NCBI RefSeq assembly: GCF_025397995.1
Contig: NZ_CP104550.1
Coordinates: 1 to 64,000 of the forward strand
Direction of reading: 5' to 3'
Length of the DNA stretch: 64,000 nucleotides
Origin: Methanothermobacter wolfeii
GTDB lineage: Archaea; Methanobacteriota; Methanobacteria; Methanobacteriales; Methanothermobacteraceae
The notes under the pieces: generated by a model
What the model was told of the DNA's origin: nothing
Database searches by the model: none
What the model saw: only the letters and a program-made list of their open reading frames with translations
Shown: positions 52,854 to 64,000 of the stretch, piece after piece
Layout of the letters: every line of letters begins with the position of its first letter
How positions within the stretch are numbered: position 1 is the stretch's first letter
Program-made: the position numbers and the translations under genes

Positions 52854-55676
52854 TTAATTTCCTGTTTCAAGGTATATTGCGGGTTTCATGGGAGCAGCAT
52901 TCCTAGCCTTGTTTTCAGGGTCATAGTCTGGTTCCCGGTGGACCACAACCTCCGCACCCACCTCTGATTCTATATACTCCGCGGCGTCAAGGAGGACACC
53001 GTACTCATCTATCTTCTCCCTGACCCCTGATCTTCCGGCGTCCCTTATGATCCTCCTTACGAACTCCGAAACCTCCTTCATGTTGTCATGGACACCTTCA
53101 GCCGACACCCTCCCCATTATGGCACCCATATCAGGTTTACCGACCTCACGGGCTATCCTGAAGACCTCCCACTTCCATTCAGGGGATGTGTACATATGTA
53201 TCCTCTCAGGGGTGGTGTCAATGATCTTCATTATCTCCTGTATATCCCTCACGGTATTCTGGACCATTTCCTCGGCTGCCTGGATCTCGGGGCTTATTGA
53301 ATCCTCTGAGAATTCAGGCCACCGGGCCTCTGCAACCAGGCCCCTTCCACCATACTTCTCCCACATCTCCTCTGCAGTATAGGGTGTGAAGGGAGCCATG
53401 AGCCTTATCCACACGCTCAGGACATAACCGAGGACGGCACGGACTTCATCATCTATCCTGTTCTCAACGCGCCTCATGTAGTGCTCAACATCCTTCTTGA
53501 GGAGGAAAAGAGCCTCTTGAACGGCTTTCCTTGTCTGGAATGATTCAAGGGCCCTGGTTGCTTCACGGATCCTGTGGTTCAGCTGACCGACCATCCATTT
53601 ACCTATGAAGCTTTCAGGTTCACACCCGGATATTCCTTCAAGTTCAAGTTCACCTCCACATATATCCGAAACCCTTTCACAGAATTCCATGAACCATTCT
53701 ATCCTCCTGCGCGTCCCTATTACCTCCGTCTCCCTCCAGTCAAAGTCCTGCCAGGGCTCTGCAGACGACATCAGGAAAAGACGCACAACATCTGCACCGT
53801 GCCTTTCAATGGCATCCTTCAGGAGGATCACATTCCCCTTAGAGGAGGACATCTTGTTACCCTCAAGGAGGCCCATCCCGAAGACAACAACACCACCAGG
53901 CCAGAGGGACTCGGGGAAGATGGCTGAATGATGGAAGATGTGGAAGGTGAGGTGGTTACCTATAAGATCCTTTGCAGAGAGCCTCCAGTCCAGGGGGTAC
54001 CAGTACCTGAATTCCCTCCTGAGCTCCTCGGGCCCCCCATTCCCCAGGAATATGCTGTCAAAGAATTCATCATCAAGCTCCGCGGCTTCCATGTTCTTCA
54101 GGTGATGTGCTATGGTATAGTATGCCATGTAAATTGTTGAATCGGTGAGGGGCTCGATTATCCACCGTTCATCCCATGGGAGCCTTGTACCGAGGCCTAT
54201 ACGCCTTGAACAGGCCCAGTCGTTCAGCCAGTCAATGTAGTATTCGAAGTTGGCTCTCACCTCCTCTGGGATGATCTTCATTCCAGAGAGGCATCTCATG
54301 GCCAGTTCCTTCCAGTTTTCATCAGAGTACTTCATGAACCACTGGTCCTCCATGAGCCGGACAACGCAGCGGCCGCCGCAGCGACAAATAACAGGTCTCT
54401 CAGCAAACTCGTACATCTCATCCGCATCTCCCCTCTCCATGAGTTCCTCTGCAATAACCTCACGGGCCTCCGAGACCCTCATACTATCATAGACCGGGAT
54501 GTGGCCGGCCATAACACCCCTGGCATGTTCCAGTTTGTAGAGTTCGCCTGTCGCATCCTCAAGGCGCGGGTTCTCCTGGCTTTCAACTCCAAACTTATCA
54601 AGGACCTCTGCAGCAGGGAAATCCCCATAACCCTCAAGTTTGATGACGTTAACAGGTTCAATGTCCCTGATCACATCCCTGAGATCGTATTCCTCTATAA
54701 GTTCAGGGTTCCTCCTCAGGTCCTCAAGGGCTATGTAGTCTGCGGGGGCATGGGCCGGGACAGAGAAGACCACTCCGGTTGCGTATTCAGGGTCAACAAA
54801 GGAGGCGGGCAGAACCGGATGCCTGTCCCCGGTCACAGGGTTTTCCACGTATTTGCCTATAAGTCCCCGGGGGTCGGCTTCCCCGATGATCTCCATGTCA
54901 GGTTTCTGATGTGAAAGGTTGTCCACGGATGCCCTGCTTATGATCCACTCTTCACCGCCTGTCCTGACACGTACGTACTCCTCATGGGGGTTCAGCCAGA
55001 TGTTGGTTGCACCGTAGATGGTCTCGGGCCTGAAGGTGGCCGCCACCAGGAATGAGTCATCGAGCTTGAATTTCAGGAGTGTCAGCCTGTTTATGGCAAC
55101 ACCCTCACCTTCAAGGAGGTCATGGTCACCCACAGGGTTTTCACAATCGGGGCAGTACTTCACAGGGTGGCTTCCCTTCCTCACAAGCCCCATATCCCTG
55201 AGTTTCCTTATCTGCCACTGGATGAATTTACTGTAGGTGGGGTCGGTGGTCTTGAATTCCCTCCTCCAGTCAATGGAGTAGCCCATCTCCTCCATCACTG
55301 ACCTGTACTCGCGGCTGAAGTATTCAACGATGTATTCAGGGTCGGTGAACCTTTCAAGTTCCTCTTCAGGGACCCTGTGGACTTCACGGTAGATCTTAAG
55401 GGTCCACGGGTCCCTTCTCTCTATCCTCCTGGCTATGCCTATAACCGGGGCCCCTGTAACGTGCCAGGCCATGGGGAAAAGCACGTTGTACCCCTGCATC
55501 CTCTTGAAACGGGCATAGACATCGGGAACGGTGTAGGTTCTTCCGTGTCCTATGTGCATTGCACCGCTGGGGTAGGGGTATGCTACTGTGAGGAAAATCT
55601 TCTCTTTATCATCAGGATCAGCCTGAAATACTCCTGTCTCTGACCATCGATCACGCCATTTCTTCTCAATATTCAC
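52854..55676 (-). CDS. leuS: Leucyl-tRNA synthetase, archaeal type
   Basis: The class I synthetase has about 940 residues. HIGH-type motif in [19 protein letters not shown], the CP1 editing domain ([17 protein letters not shown]), a zinc-like Cys set ([14 protein letters not shown] and ICRCGGRC) and the KMSKS-type motif [11 protein letters not shown] take the GTG at 55676 as start because GGTGAT lies just before it and it avoids overlap with cutA; the ATG at 55712 would add 12 residues. It follows nadE and cutA on the same strand. Confidence 0.96.
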   Translation of the reverse strand: MNIEKKWRDRWSETGVFQADPDDKEKIFLTVAYPYPSGAMHIGHGRTYTVPDVYARFKRMQGYNVLFPMAWHVTGAPVIGIARRIERRDPWTLKIYREVHRVPEEELERFTDPEYIVEYFSREYRSVMEEMGYSIDWRREFKTTDPTYSKFIQWQIRKLRDMGLVRKGSHPVKYCPDCENPVGDHDLLEGEGVAINRLTLLKFKLDDSFLVAATFRPETIYGATNIWLNPHEEYVRVRTGGEEWIISRASVDNLSHQKPDMEIIGEADPRGLIGKYVENPVTGDRHPVLPASFVDPEYATGVVFSVPAHAPADYIALEDLRRNPELIEEYDLRDVIRDIEPVNVIKLEGYGDFPAAEVLDKFGVESQENPRLEDATGELYKLEHARGVMAGHIPVYDSMRVSEAREVIAEELMERGDADEMYEFAERPVICRCGGRCVVRLMEDQWFMKYSDENWKELAMRCLSGMKIIPEEVRANFEYYIDWLNDWACSRRIGLGTRLPWDERWIIEPLTDSTIYMAYYTIAHHLKNMEAAELDDEFFDSIFLGNGGPEELRREFRYWYPLDWRLSAKDLIGNHLTFHIFHHSAIFPESLWPGGVVVFGMGLLEGNKMSSSKGNVILLKDAIERHGADVVRLFLMSSAEPWQDFDWRETEVIGTRRRIEWFMEFCERVSDICGGELELEGISGCEPESFIGKWMVGQLNHRIREATRALESFQTRKAVQEALFLLKKDVEHYMRRVENRIDDEVRAVLGYVLSVWIRLMAPFTPYTAEEMWEKYGGRGLVAEARWPEFSEDSISPEIQAAEEMVQNTVRDIQEIMKIIDTTPERIHMYTSPEWKWEVFRIAREVGKPDMGAIMGRVSAEGVHDNMKEVSEFVRRIIRDAGRSGVREKIDEYGVLLDAAEYIESEVGAEVVVHREPDYDPENKARNAAPMKPAIYLETGN

Positions 55677-55689
55677 TGAATCACCGCCA

Positions 55690-56007
55690 TCATGGCTTTT
55701 TAACTTCATCATTTAACCATTCAAGGTAATCACGGGATCCCCCTGTTATGGGGATTGATATTATGCAGGGATTATCATAACTATGTAGTTCCTTCACTCT
55801 TTTAACTATTTCAGGGGTTAATTCCTGGGCTGTTTTAACGATGAGGACAGATTCAGAGTCCTCCTCTATTTCACCCATCCAGTGATAGATGGATTTTATT
55901 GAGGGGATTATGTTAACACATGCGGCGAGCCTCTCTTCAACCAGCTTGCGCCCGATTGACTCTGACTCATCCTGACATGATGTTGTTATATAGATGAGGG
56001 TGAACAT
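55690..56007 (-). CDS. cutA: CutA1-type divalent cation tolerance protein
   Basis: The 105-residue protein is a trimeric ferredoxin-like-fold Cut[45 protein letters not shown] and [35 protein letters not shown]. The function in copper tolerance is weakly established. ATG 56007 is preferred, since AGGTGAGTGAG precedes it; an upstream GTG overlaps the nadE stop. It sits between nadE and leuS on the same strand. Confidence 0.95.
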   Translation of the reverse strand: MFTLIYITTSCQDESESIGRKLVEERLAACVNIIPSIKSIYHWMGEIEEDSESVLIVKTAQELTPEIVKRVKELHSYDNPCIISIPITGGSRDYLEWLNDEVKKP

Positions 56008-56012
56008 CTCAC

Positions 56013-56792
56013 TCACCTTAGTTTTGGTATTTCAGGAGGCATCAGCTTATGCCGTGCCGCCTCAACCATCCTCCCTATTCTTTCAACCTCCCCTGCATCG
56101 ATACCGAGTCTTGATGTGATCTCATCGGTTGAGTATCCATGGTCAACAAGGAGGCAGAGTATCTCATCAAGGACATCGTATTCTATTCCAAGCTCCCCCT
56201 CGTCGGTCTGTCCCGGCCACAGCCCTGCGGTGGGGGCCTTATCTATTATCTCAGGGGGCACCCCGAGTCCTTCTGCAAGCATACGAACCTGTTTCTTGTA
56301 GAGGCAGCCTATGGGGAGCATGTCAACACCGCCATCCCCGTACTTTGTGAAGTATCCTACAAGGAGCTCTGTCCGGTTCCCGGTACCCGCAACCAGAAGA
56401 TTAAGTGAGTTGGCATGATAGTAGAGGACCATCATCCGGGCCCTTGGCTTCAGGTTCGCTGCAGCCATCCCCGTCGTCTGGTGACCGCAGAGATCATTAA
56501 AGGCATCGGTGATGGGGTCAATTTCTATGGTCTCGGTTTCAATACCCAGTTTCTCTGCCAGGAGCGAGGCGTGTTCAGTGTCCTCGGGGGGTGTGGTGGC
56601 TGATGGCATCAGGATTCCAAGGACCCTTTCAGGGCCAAGGGCATTCACCGCAAGGCAGGCAACGGTTGAAGAGTCAATCCCGCCGCTCAGTCCTATAACA
56701 ACACCATCAGATCCGCTTTCAGAAACCTTTTCACTTATAAAATCCTGGATCTTCTCTGCTGTTCCAGGACCCACTTCCTCTACACATGACAT
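56013..56792 (-). CDS. nadE: NH3-dependent NAD+ synthetase
   Basis: This 259-residue enzyme amidates nicotinate adenine dinucleotide with ammonia. ATP-PPase loop [20 protein letters not shown], then [23 protein letters not shown] and [21 protein letters not shown]. There is no glutaminase domain, so free ammonia is the donor. ATG 56792 is chosen for the GGGAGATGG upstream; an in-frame ATG lies at 56813. It heads the series nadE-cutA-leuS and is divergent from the Get3-like gene. Confidence 0.96.
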   Translation of the reverse strand: MSCVEEVGPGTAEKIQDFISEKVSESGSDGVVIGLSGGIDSSTVACLAVNALGPERVLGILMPSATTPPEDTEHASLLAEKLGIETETIEIDPITDAFNDLCGHQTTGMAAANLKPRARMMVLYYHANSLNLLVAGTGNRTELLVGYFTKYGDGGVDMLPIGCLYKKQVRMLAEGLGVPPEIIDKAPTAGLWPGQTDEGELGIEYDVLDEILCLLVDHGYSTDEITSRLGIDAGEVERIGRMVEAARHKLMPPEIPKLR

Positions 56793-56888
56793 GAAAACCA
56801 TCTCCCATCGCAATGGTTAAAAGTAAGTACAGTATATTTTATATAACTAATCAAAGATGATACACTCAGTGTTTAATGTGTTCATTAA

Positions 56889-57881
<993 letters not shown>

Positions 57882-58134
57882 TCATCTGCCGATGGTACAC
57901 CACCACCCTAAATTTGTTCTCAAACCCACCAATACTCATCTGATTAAAGATCATCTATTTTTTTAAAACGTAATCAGGATTCATATAACTTACTTAAGCC
58001 ACTTAAAAGCTATTTTATAGATCCAAATTTGTATCTGAGGATTCTGAGGATCCATTTTAGTCAGAGAATCAAATGCCAAAATTTATAATATGAATTCAAA
58101 TTATTTAACAATATACTAATGTTAGGTGAGCAGT

Positions 58135-59160
58135 ATGAAAGTTGCAGTTTATGGTGCGGGTAATCAGAATCTTTATGTGAACCAGCTGAACTTGCCGGAG
58201 AAATACGGTGGGGAGGCACCCTACGGTGGAAGCAGAATGGCAATTGAATTTGCAGAGGCAGGTCATGATGTTGTACTTGCAGAGCCAGCCAGGGAGATGC
58301 TCGAGGATGACCACTGGAAGGTGGTTGAAGATGCAGGTGTAACAGTAACCGCTGATGATGCAGAGGCTGCCAGTGAGGCAGAGGTGGCTGTCCTATTCAC
58401 ACCCTTCGGTAAAAAGACCTTTGAAATTGCAAAGAACATAACCCAGCATCTACCTGAGGGTGCGGTCATAGCAAACACCTGTACAGTATCCCCCGTGGTA
58501 CTCTACTATGTCCTTGAAAGGGAGCTTCGAAGGGATCGTAAGGACCTTGGAATAGCATCTCTGCACCCTGCAGCTGTCCCTGGGACACCCCAGCATGGAC
58601 ACTATGTCATCGGCGGTCACTCAAGCAGTGAACTGGACATAGCAACCGATGAACAGATAGCCAGATGCGTTAAACTTGTAGAAAGCTGTGGTAAAGCAGC
58701 ATATGTGGTGCCTGCAGACGTTTCCAGTGCAGTTGCAGATATGGGGTCACTTGTAACAGCGGTTACACTCTCAGGAGTCCTTGACTACTACTATGTGGGT
58801 ACACAGATCATAAAGGCTCCAAGGGAGATGGTTGAAAAGCAGATACTCATGACACTCCAGACCATTGCCTCCCTGGTTGAAACATCAGGTGTGAATGGAA
58901 TGCTCAAGGCCATGAACCCTGAACTCCTTGTAAGGAGCGCAAAATCAATGCACCTCCTCGAAGAGCAGGAGGAACTTGATGCAGCACTCAACACCCTCTC
59001 TGACCTTGATGATGAGGTTATGAAGTGGATAGAGAAGGGTGAGATAAGGCACACGGACCTGGTGGCAGCACAGGCCCTTGCAAAGGAACTCAAGAACCTT
59101 ATGGGTGGTAAGGCCGCCGAGGGTACAATAAGGCGCTGCATGAGGAAGATGTTCGAATAA
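58135..59160 (+). CDS. Hmd paralog (HmdII/HmdIII type, probably not an active [Fe]-hydrogenase)
   Basis: The protein has 341 residues and the two-domain Hmd architecture: Rossmann N-terminus MKVAVYGAGNQNLYVNQLNL and an all-helical C-terminal dimer domain. Cys116 in ANTCTVSPVV corresponds to the iron-binding Cys of Hmd. The catalytic His of genuine Hmd (in GAGCYRTHAASG, from memory) is not present at the aligned place. Paralogs of this type are known in hydrogenotrophic methanogens, and in Methanocaldococcus they bind tRNA and aminoacyl-tRNA synthetases, so a regulatory role is likely. AGGTG precedes ATG 58135, with TATA-like TTTATAATA upstream. Confidence 0.88.
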   Translation: MKVAVYGAGNQNLYVNQLNLPEKYGGEAPYGGSRMAIEFAEAGHDVVLAEPAREMLEDDHWKVVEDAGVTVTADDAEAASEAEVAVLFTPFGKKTFEIAKNITQHLPEGAVIANTCTVSPVVLYYVLERELRRDRKDLGIASLHPAAVPGTPQHGHYVIGGHSSSELDIATDEQIARCVKLVESCGKAAYVVPADVSSAVADMGSLVTAVTLSGVLDYYYVGTQIIKAPREMVEKQILMTLQTIASLVETSGVNGMLKAMNPELLVRSAKSMHLLEEQEELDAALNTLSDLDDEVMKWIEKGEIRHTDLVAAQALAKELKNLMGGKAAEGTIRRCMRKMFE

Positions 59161-59278
59161 ACTCCTCGTGTCCTTTTTAATGGGAAGACGTATACCCTTA
59201 AAAATCTCTTTTTTAATTTTAGAGGATTCAGAAAAAGAAAAATAAAACTGGAGGGTTCAGGTGGTCATGATCCTCATA

Positions 59279-62254
59279 TTAACCACTCTGAATGTCCTCG
59301 TTATGGTTGCATAGCCGTATCTTCTTATCGTTGGGCTGTAGGTCAGTGGCTGTTATGGAGTCTGCCCTGAAGGTTTCTGATATTCTGATGGTCCTTGAGT
59401 ATCTACTGGGGTTGTATAGTTTCCTTGTTGTCACTATCCTCGCATCTGAGGGGTAGTAGCCTATGGTCCTTGAGTAGCTTGCCCCTGGTTTAAGGGTGAA
59501 CTTGAATGTCCTGTACCGAGCCTTGCACCTGTTGATGAGTAGATTGTTGCATAGTAGGTTACTGTGGTGGTGTACCTTCCGGTGTTCTTCAGCGTGAACT
59601 TGTAGGTCCTCCTGTGGGTTAACGTATACTGTTCTGTAATCTGCGTTGTTGATGCTGTAGTTGTATGTTCCTGGTGTTGTTAGTTGTGTCTGGAGGATTA
59701 TGGTTCTTGTTTCCTGTGGGTTGAGGGTTATTGTTTGCTGGTGTATGGTTGCTCCGTTCTGGAGGATGTTGATGTTGAATGTGCCTGGGTAGTCTCCTGT
59801 GTTTTCCAGTGTTGCTGTGATTGTTGCTGTTACGGGGGCTGTGCCTGTGATGGGTGTTACCGCGAAGTCCTTTATGTTGAGTGTGGCGGGTCTGGTGGCG
59901 TTGACGCTTACTGGTGGAATGGTGTCAATCCATACGTTGTGGATTCCTCTTTCTGTTATTGTTTTCCTGAATGTTACGGTTGCCTGGCTTCCGGCGAGTA
60001 CGCTGAATGATTTTGTTTCTACCAGGGCTCCGTCTATGTAGAGTCTGGCGGTGTAGGTTCCTGATAGTTCCCCTGTGTTTGTTATTCTTGCTGAAACCTC
60101 TATGTTCAGGGGTATTATTCCCTCGACTGGTGTTACCTGAATGTCATTCAGCTCGAAGCTGGCCGGGCGCAGGGCCCTTACGGTCACATCAGGGTGGTTG
60201 TTGATCCTCACGGTGTGGGTCCCTGGCTCGTTTATCATGGTGTTGAATGTCACCACTGTTGTTCAGGGACCCGTAACCCTGACAGTCCTTGTCTGAACAG
60301 CCACTCCATCCACGTAGAGGATTGTGGTGTAATCACCTGCCCCTGATTCCATGGTGCTTATCCTTGCGGTTACTGTGATGTAGAGTGGTGCGGCTCCCTG
60401 TCCTGGTGTAACCGTAATGTCTGAAATGATGGGTTCATTCATTACGGTGGCGGTTTTGGGGGTGAGTGAGCCGATTCCAAAGGTGTAGCTTCCGGTGCTT
60501 GTGAGCTCATGGTTGAAGGTTACGGTTACTGTTTTACCGGCGGCAACCGTCACGGTTTTTGTCTGGGCAGCCACCCCGTTTATGTAGAGTGTTGCGGTGT
60601 ATTCTGCGGCTGTGTCACCACGGTTGGATATTTCTGCGCTTATGTTGATGGTGAGGGGTTCCCAGCCGCTTTGGGGTGTTACGTTAAGGTTGTCCAGGAG
60701 GAATTCAGGCCCCCTCAGTACCTTGACGGTGGTGCCGGTAGGTTGTTGATGTTGACCTGGTATGACCTGGGTGTGATGAGAGTGTACTGGAACTGGAAGG
60801 GTGTTTTTCTGACCCTTTGGAGCGTATTTCCACTCTCCAGCCACCTTTAAACTGTTTATGTAGATTTCGATCCAGTACTGTCCGTCTGTGTCTGCGAAGT
60901 TTGTGAGGTTTCCGGTTATGTTTATGGTCAGGAGACCTGTTCCATTGGTGGGTGTTATGCTGACGTCGGTTATGGGGAATGTGTGAATCTGGTTATGAAG
61001 CCGTCTGTAAGTCCTTCCCTGGTTTTTTATGGGCATCGGGGCTTACAGGGAAGTCAGGGGATCTTGTTGTTCCTCCTGCGTATATGTTCTGGAATCTGTC
61101 CACCGCCACTGTGTATCCTTCGTCAAGGCTGCTTCCCCCGAGGTAGGTGCTGTAGTGTATGCTTCAGTCCTTATTTTTGTTATGAAGGCTTCTGTTGTGT
61201 TCATGTTCCTGTCGTATGCGTTGTTTGTGAGGGGGAAGTTTGTTGAGTTGGTTGTCCCTGTTACGTAGATGTTCCCGAGAGCGTCCACCTTTATGGACTG
61301 TATTTCATCGTTGTTAACGCCTTCAAGGTATGTTGAGTAGGTTATGAGTCCGTTGCCGTTGATTATGGTTATGAATCCATCGCAGCCTCCTTTGATGGTT
61401 TTCTGGTATGCGTTGCTGGTCACGGGGAAGTCATTTGAGTCTGTTTTTCCTGCGAGGTAGATGTTCCCATCTTTGCTTGTTATTGAGTGGCACTGGTCTT
61501 TTCCGGATCCTCCTATGTAGGTTGAGTAGCTGAGAGAGGGTTCAGGGGTGAATCTGGCGAGGAATATGTCTGCTTGGCCCCTTTTGTTGTCCTGGAGGGC
61601 GTTCCATGTTACTGGGAAGTCGGTTGAGTAGGTGTATCCTGTTATGTAGATGTTACTGTTGTCGTCGAGGGCTATGCCCTTTACGTAGTCGTCACTGGAC
61701 CCTCCCATGTATGTAAGGTATTTTATGGTTAGTGTGCTGTCCATTATCGCCAGGAAGGCTTCGTAGCCTCCTTTGCTGGTTTTCTGGTATGCGTCGTCTG
61801 TTACCGGAAGGTCCCTGGATAATGTGTATCCGGTTATGTGTATGTTCCCGTAGGGATCCGTTACAACCCCCCTGGTATGGTCGTAGCTTGAGCCGCCGAA
61901 TATTTTACTGTTTATCAGGTCTCCGCTTTCAGGGTCTATTTGAAGTATGAAGGCGTCTCTGCCTGTTTCTTTATCTGTTTCACCTACTATGTAGATGTAT
62001 GTGTCTCTTTCACTGGTTCCCCTTGTTATTTTTTGTCCGTAATCGTTTCCTCAGAGGTTGTAGGTTTTTGAGTATACTAACTTGTTTTGCGGGTCGAATT
62101 TTGCAAGGAGAACGTTTCTTGATCCGTTTAGTGAAGATCCTGTTATGTAGGCTGAGCCGGTGTAGTCTATGTGGATGTCCTTTACTTTGTCCAGGTTGTT
62201 ATCTCCAATGTAGGTTGAGTAGTCTAGTGTAGTTTGATTCGGCTGCAGTTGCAC
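59279..62254 (-). pseudogene. Large adhesin-like surface protein (SBBP propeller plus Ig-like repeats), decayed
   Basis: Read from 62254 downward, the first 1.2 kb encodes SBBP-type repeats with the pattern YSTYIGGSxxD, GNIYITGxTxSxDFPVT and NAYQK. The next 1.6 kb encodes Ig-like repeats of about 85 residues, each with ITVTPxxGxAPLxITVxAxIxNTG and YxAxLYIDGxxVxTKxxxVxAGxxxTVTF. The N-terminus and any signal peptide are missing: an in-frame stop lies just before the GTG at 62254. There are in-frame TGA codons at 62051-62053 and 60263-60265. Frame changes lie near 61170, 61020 and between about 59500 and 59610. It is clearly no longer one working gene. Confidence 0.85.
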
Positions 62255-62608
62255 TCTGAATCATGAGGATCACAGTTAGACACTAGTAAAACAGAAAACC
62301 TTTTATACAAATTCGTTTTATCATTTCCCAAAGAATAGAATTATATATCAATCATTTAATGTATAACATTTACTATTTTAATATTAGAATTAGAATACTG
62401 ATTAAATGACCCTAATTTTGGTTTAATACTCTAATTCTTCCTTTTTCAGCCACAAAATCAAGTTTTAGACCGGATTTTTTCTTAAAATAATATTAAACAG
62501 TATTATAATGGAATTAGGTGTTCATGGTTCCTAATCGACGAGGCTTTGTTCATGGGCAGAAAAAGGGATGATGGCCCGGGTTAAGGAGGTTCATGGGGGA
62601 TTGTAAAA
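62255..62608. other. AT-rich intergenic region
   Basis: About 350 bp upstream of the decayed adhesin and downstream of cbiE hold no credible reading frame or RNA fold. The sequence is mostly A/T with TATATATC-like stretches (about 62342-62350). I see nothing further in it. Confidence 0.5.
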
Positions 62609-63232
62609 TTAGAAAATCACAAGGACACACATATAGCCGAATCTGCCATCACGGACCTTTCCCAGGGTTGATTCAACAATCCTCTCATCGGGATAGGTGA
62701 GCCTTTCACAGACGGCAACCCTCCTCCCTGGATCAGCACCGTTCTTTATAAGGAACCCGGCAGTCTCGGATGGGTTCCGTGACGGGAGAATTATGGTGGG
62801 CCTCCCGTTATCCATGATTTCAATGATATCCCCTTCTTCACGGCCATGGAATGTTACAATATCTGCATCATCCCAGGGTATAAGAAGCCTTGCAGCGCAG
62901 ACCTGAACCGAACTGACGGCCGGGATAACCCTGATTTTAACGTCCAGGTGGAGCGAGGAAATTATTCGCTTCAGGGGCTTCAGCACCCCTGAAAACCCGG
63001 GGTCCCCGGTTGAGAGGACAGAAACATCCCTTGAGACAGCAAGCTTCGCTGCCAGTGTAAGCTTTTCATTCATGTCACCGGCCTCAAGGACCCTGGGATC
63101 GGATGCTTCAGGGAAGAGTTCAAGGGCCCTTCTACTCCCAAAAACTGTACTGGAGGATGACACAGCATTCCTTGCAGCAGGTGTTATATAATCAGGGGAT
63201 CCAGGTCCTGTTCCGACTATGTAGAGAACCAT
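62609..63232 (-). CDS. cbiE: Cobalt-precorrin-7 (C5)-methyltransferase
   Basis: The 207-residue SAM-dependent tetrapyrrole methylase has the N-terminal loop MVLYIVGTGPGSPDYITPAA, LSTGDPGFSGVL as the SAM-binding loop and IPAVSSVQVCAARLLIPWDD. It methylates C5 in cobamide synthesis; methanogens need the corrinoid for the Mtr methyltransferase. The partner CbiT (C15) domain is not fused. ATG 63232 follows GGGAGGT at 63240-63246; an upstream in-frame ATG at 63253 is less likely. Confidence 0.93.
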   Translation of the reverse strand: MVLYIVGTGPGSPDYITPAARNAVSSSSTVFGSRRALELFPEASDPRVLEAGDMNEKLTLAAKLAVSRDVSVLSTGDPGFSGVLKPLKRIISSLHLDVKIRVIPAVSSVQVCAARLLIPWDDADIVTFHGREEGDIIEIMDNGRPTIILPSRNPSETAGFLIKNGADPGRRVAVCERLTYPDERIVESTLGKVRDGRFGYMCVLVIF

Positions 63233-63363
63233 AATAATTACCTCCCACATCACTAGCTGATCAATATTTTAGAGGGTGTTTCACACACTCAACAACCATG
63301 ATGCCCGGCTTCTGATCAATATATATTTTAGGATTGACCCTCCTATTTATTATATGTGATAAA

Positions 63364-64000
63364 ATGATCCAGATTGCAGTCACAGGAAAACCAAACGTTG
63401 GAAAATCATCATTCTTCAATGCAGCCACTCTTTCGGAGGCTGAGGTGGCTTCTTATCCATTCACAACCATAGACGCCAATCACGCAGTTGCCTATGCATC
63501 ATGCAGCTGCCCATGCAGGGAACTTGGAGTTGAATGCAGCCCCCGGAATTCAAGGTGCCTTGATGGCAGAAGACTAATCCCGGTTGAACTCATCGATGTG
63601 GCCGGCCTGGTCCCGGGTGCCCATGAGGGCCGGGGACTTGGAAACAAGTTCCTTGATGATCTCCGCCAGGCAAGGGTCTTCCTCCATGTTATAGACGCAT
63701 CGGGTTCAACAGATGAGGAGGGACGCCCGGTTGAACCAGGAACACATGACCCCTTGGAGGATGTAAGCTTCCTTGAACATGAGATAACAATGTGGCTTTA
63801 CGGCATCCTTGAAAGGAACTGGGAGAGGCTCCTCAGGAAGGCCGCATCAGAGAAGCTTGACATGAACAGGATAATATATGAACAGCTTTCAGGCACAGGC
63901 ATAGGCCTTGAGGACATTATAGAGGCCTCAAGGATGATCAGAACAGACATATATTCCTGGAAGAAGGATGAGCTCATCAGCTTCCTCGATGAACTCCTTA
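63364..64000 (+). CDS. OBG/YchF-related GTPase, archaeal, 3' partial
   Basis: The frame is open from ATG 63364 to the window edge (212 residues seen). G1 loop [21 protein letters not shown]2-like [13 protein letters not shown] and G3 [38 protein letters not shown] place it in the OBG/YchF group. A Cys-rich insert, [20 protein letters not shown], between G2 and G3 is typical of archaeal members. These GTPases associate with ribosomes or RNA. The C-terminal TGS-like domain would lie beyond the window. Confidence 0.93.
   Translation, partial: MIQIAVTGKPNVGKSSFFNAATLSEAEVASYPFTTIDANHAVAYASCSCPCRELGVECSPRNSRCLDGRRLIPVELIDVAGLVPGAHEGRGLGNKFLDDLRQARVFLHVIDASGSTDEEGRPVEPGTHDPLEDVSFLEHEITMWLYGILERNWERLLRKAASEKLDMNRIIYEQLSGTGIGLEDIIEASRMIRTDIYSWKKDELISFLDELL

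Noticed and set aside
60263-62053. In-frame TGA codons in the adhesin relic as possible selenocysteine
   Set aside because: The gene also has frame changes and no N-terminus, this lineage is not known to me to use selenocysteine in such proteins, and no SECIS-like hairpin is evident.

Overview
The window reads as a chromosome segment of a thermophilic hydrogenotrophic methanogen of the Methanobacteriales, most likely Methanothermobacter thermautotrophicus or a close relative. The evidence is a block of methanogen genes (mtd, an Hmd paralog, two F430 genes cfbB and cfbD, thiol:fumarate reductase tfrA, sepS, CTP-dependent ribK, fae-hps, albA, archaeal thrS and leuS), GGTGAT-type ribosome binding sites, frequent AGG arginine codons and archaeal TATA boxes. 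Gene order fits what I remember of strain Delta H around thrS, mtd, trpB2 and gatA, but I could not check this.

Layout. 1-8.2 kb: a broken DUF4010 membrane protein, cupin, rubredoxin-Hcp fusion with a divergent TrmB regulator, thrS, a parA/mini-parB pair and a radical SAM protein. 8.7-14.6 kb: a small secreted Cys-rich protein, cfbB, a surface-polysaccharide polymerase and glycosyltransferase, a stand-alone C39 peptidase and mtd. 14.7-21.6 kb, minus strand: hisB, ferredoxin, ModE-like regulator, flippase, iron-sulfur flavoprotein, fae-hps and trpB2. 21.7-27.5 kb, plus strand: DUF1786, PHP, DUF63, leuA, cfbD and albA. 27.6-38.5 kb is an accessory zone with a frameshifted surface protein, a PadR/ABC-2/PQQ-repeat cluster and several broken genes (TMEM175-like, DsrE-like, 5'-nucleotidase). 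38.5-57.9 kb: lysE, alanine dehydrogenase, gatA, a permuted CobQ-like protein, the minus-strand series sepS-ribK-ribB-KaiC-like, tfrA, dadD, hisG, leuS, cutA, nadE and a Get3/ArsA ATPase. 58-64 kb: an Hmd paralog, a decayed adhesin of about 3 kb, cbiE and a partial archaeal OBG/YchF-type GTPase.

The most striking object is inside the broken 5'-nucleotidase gene. Three identical 32-bp copies of one piece of the coding sequence are separated by two unrelated 35-36 bp segments, giving a period of 67-68 bp. Removing two repeat-plus-insert units (135 bp) restores an uninterrupted reading frame. This is the geometry of a CRISPR array created inside a gene, as expected from off-target Cas1-Cas2 spacer integration.

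A second pattern is a tandem heptamer, TTATAAG, in 7-bp register upstream of three separate units: parA/mini-parB, leuA-cfbD, and dadD (divergent from hisG). It looks like a shared binding site. A TGTACA-type TRP box lies between trpB2 and the DUF1786 gene.

Many genes here are broken by single-base changes in short homopolymers. These may be true decay or sequence errors, and I flag each one.
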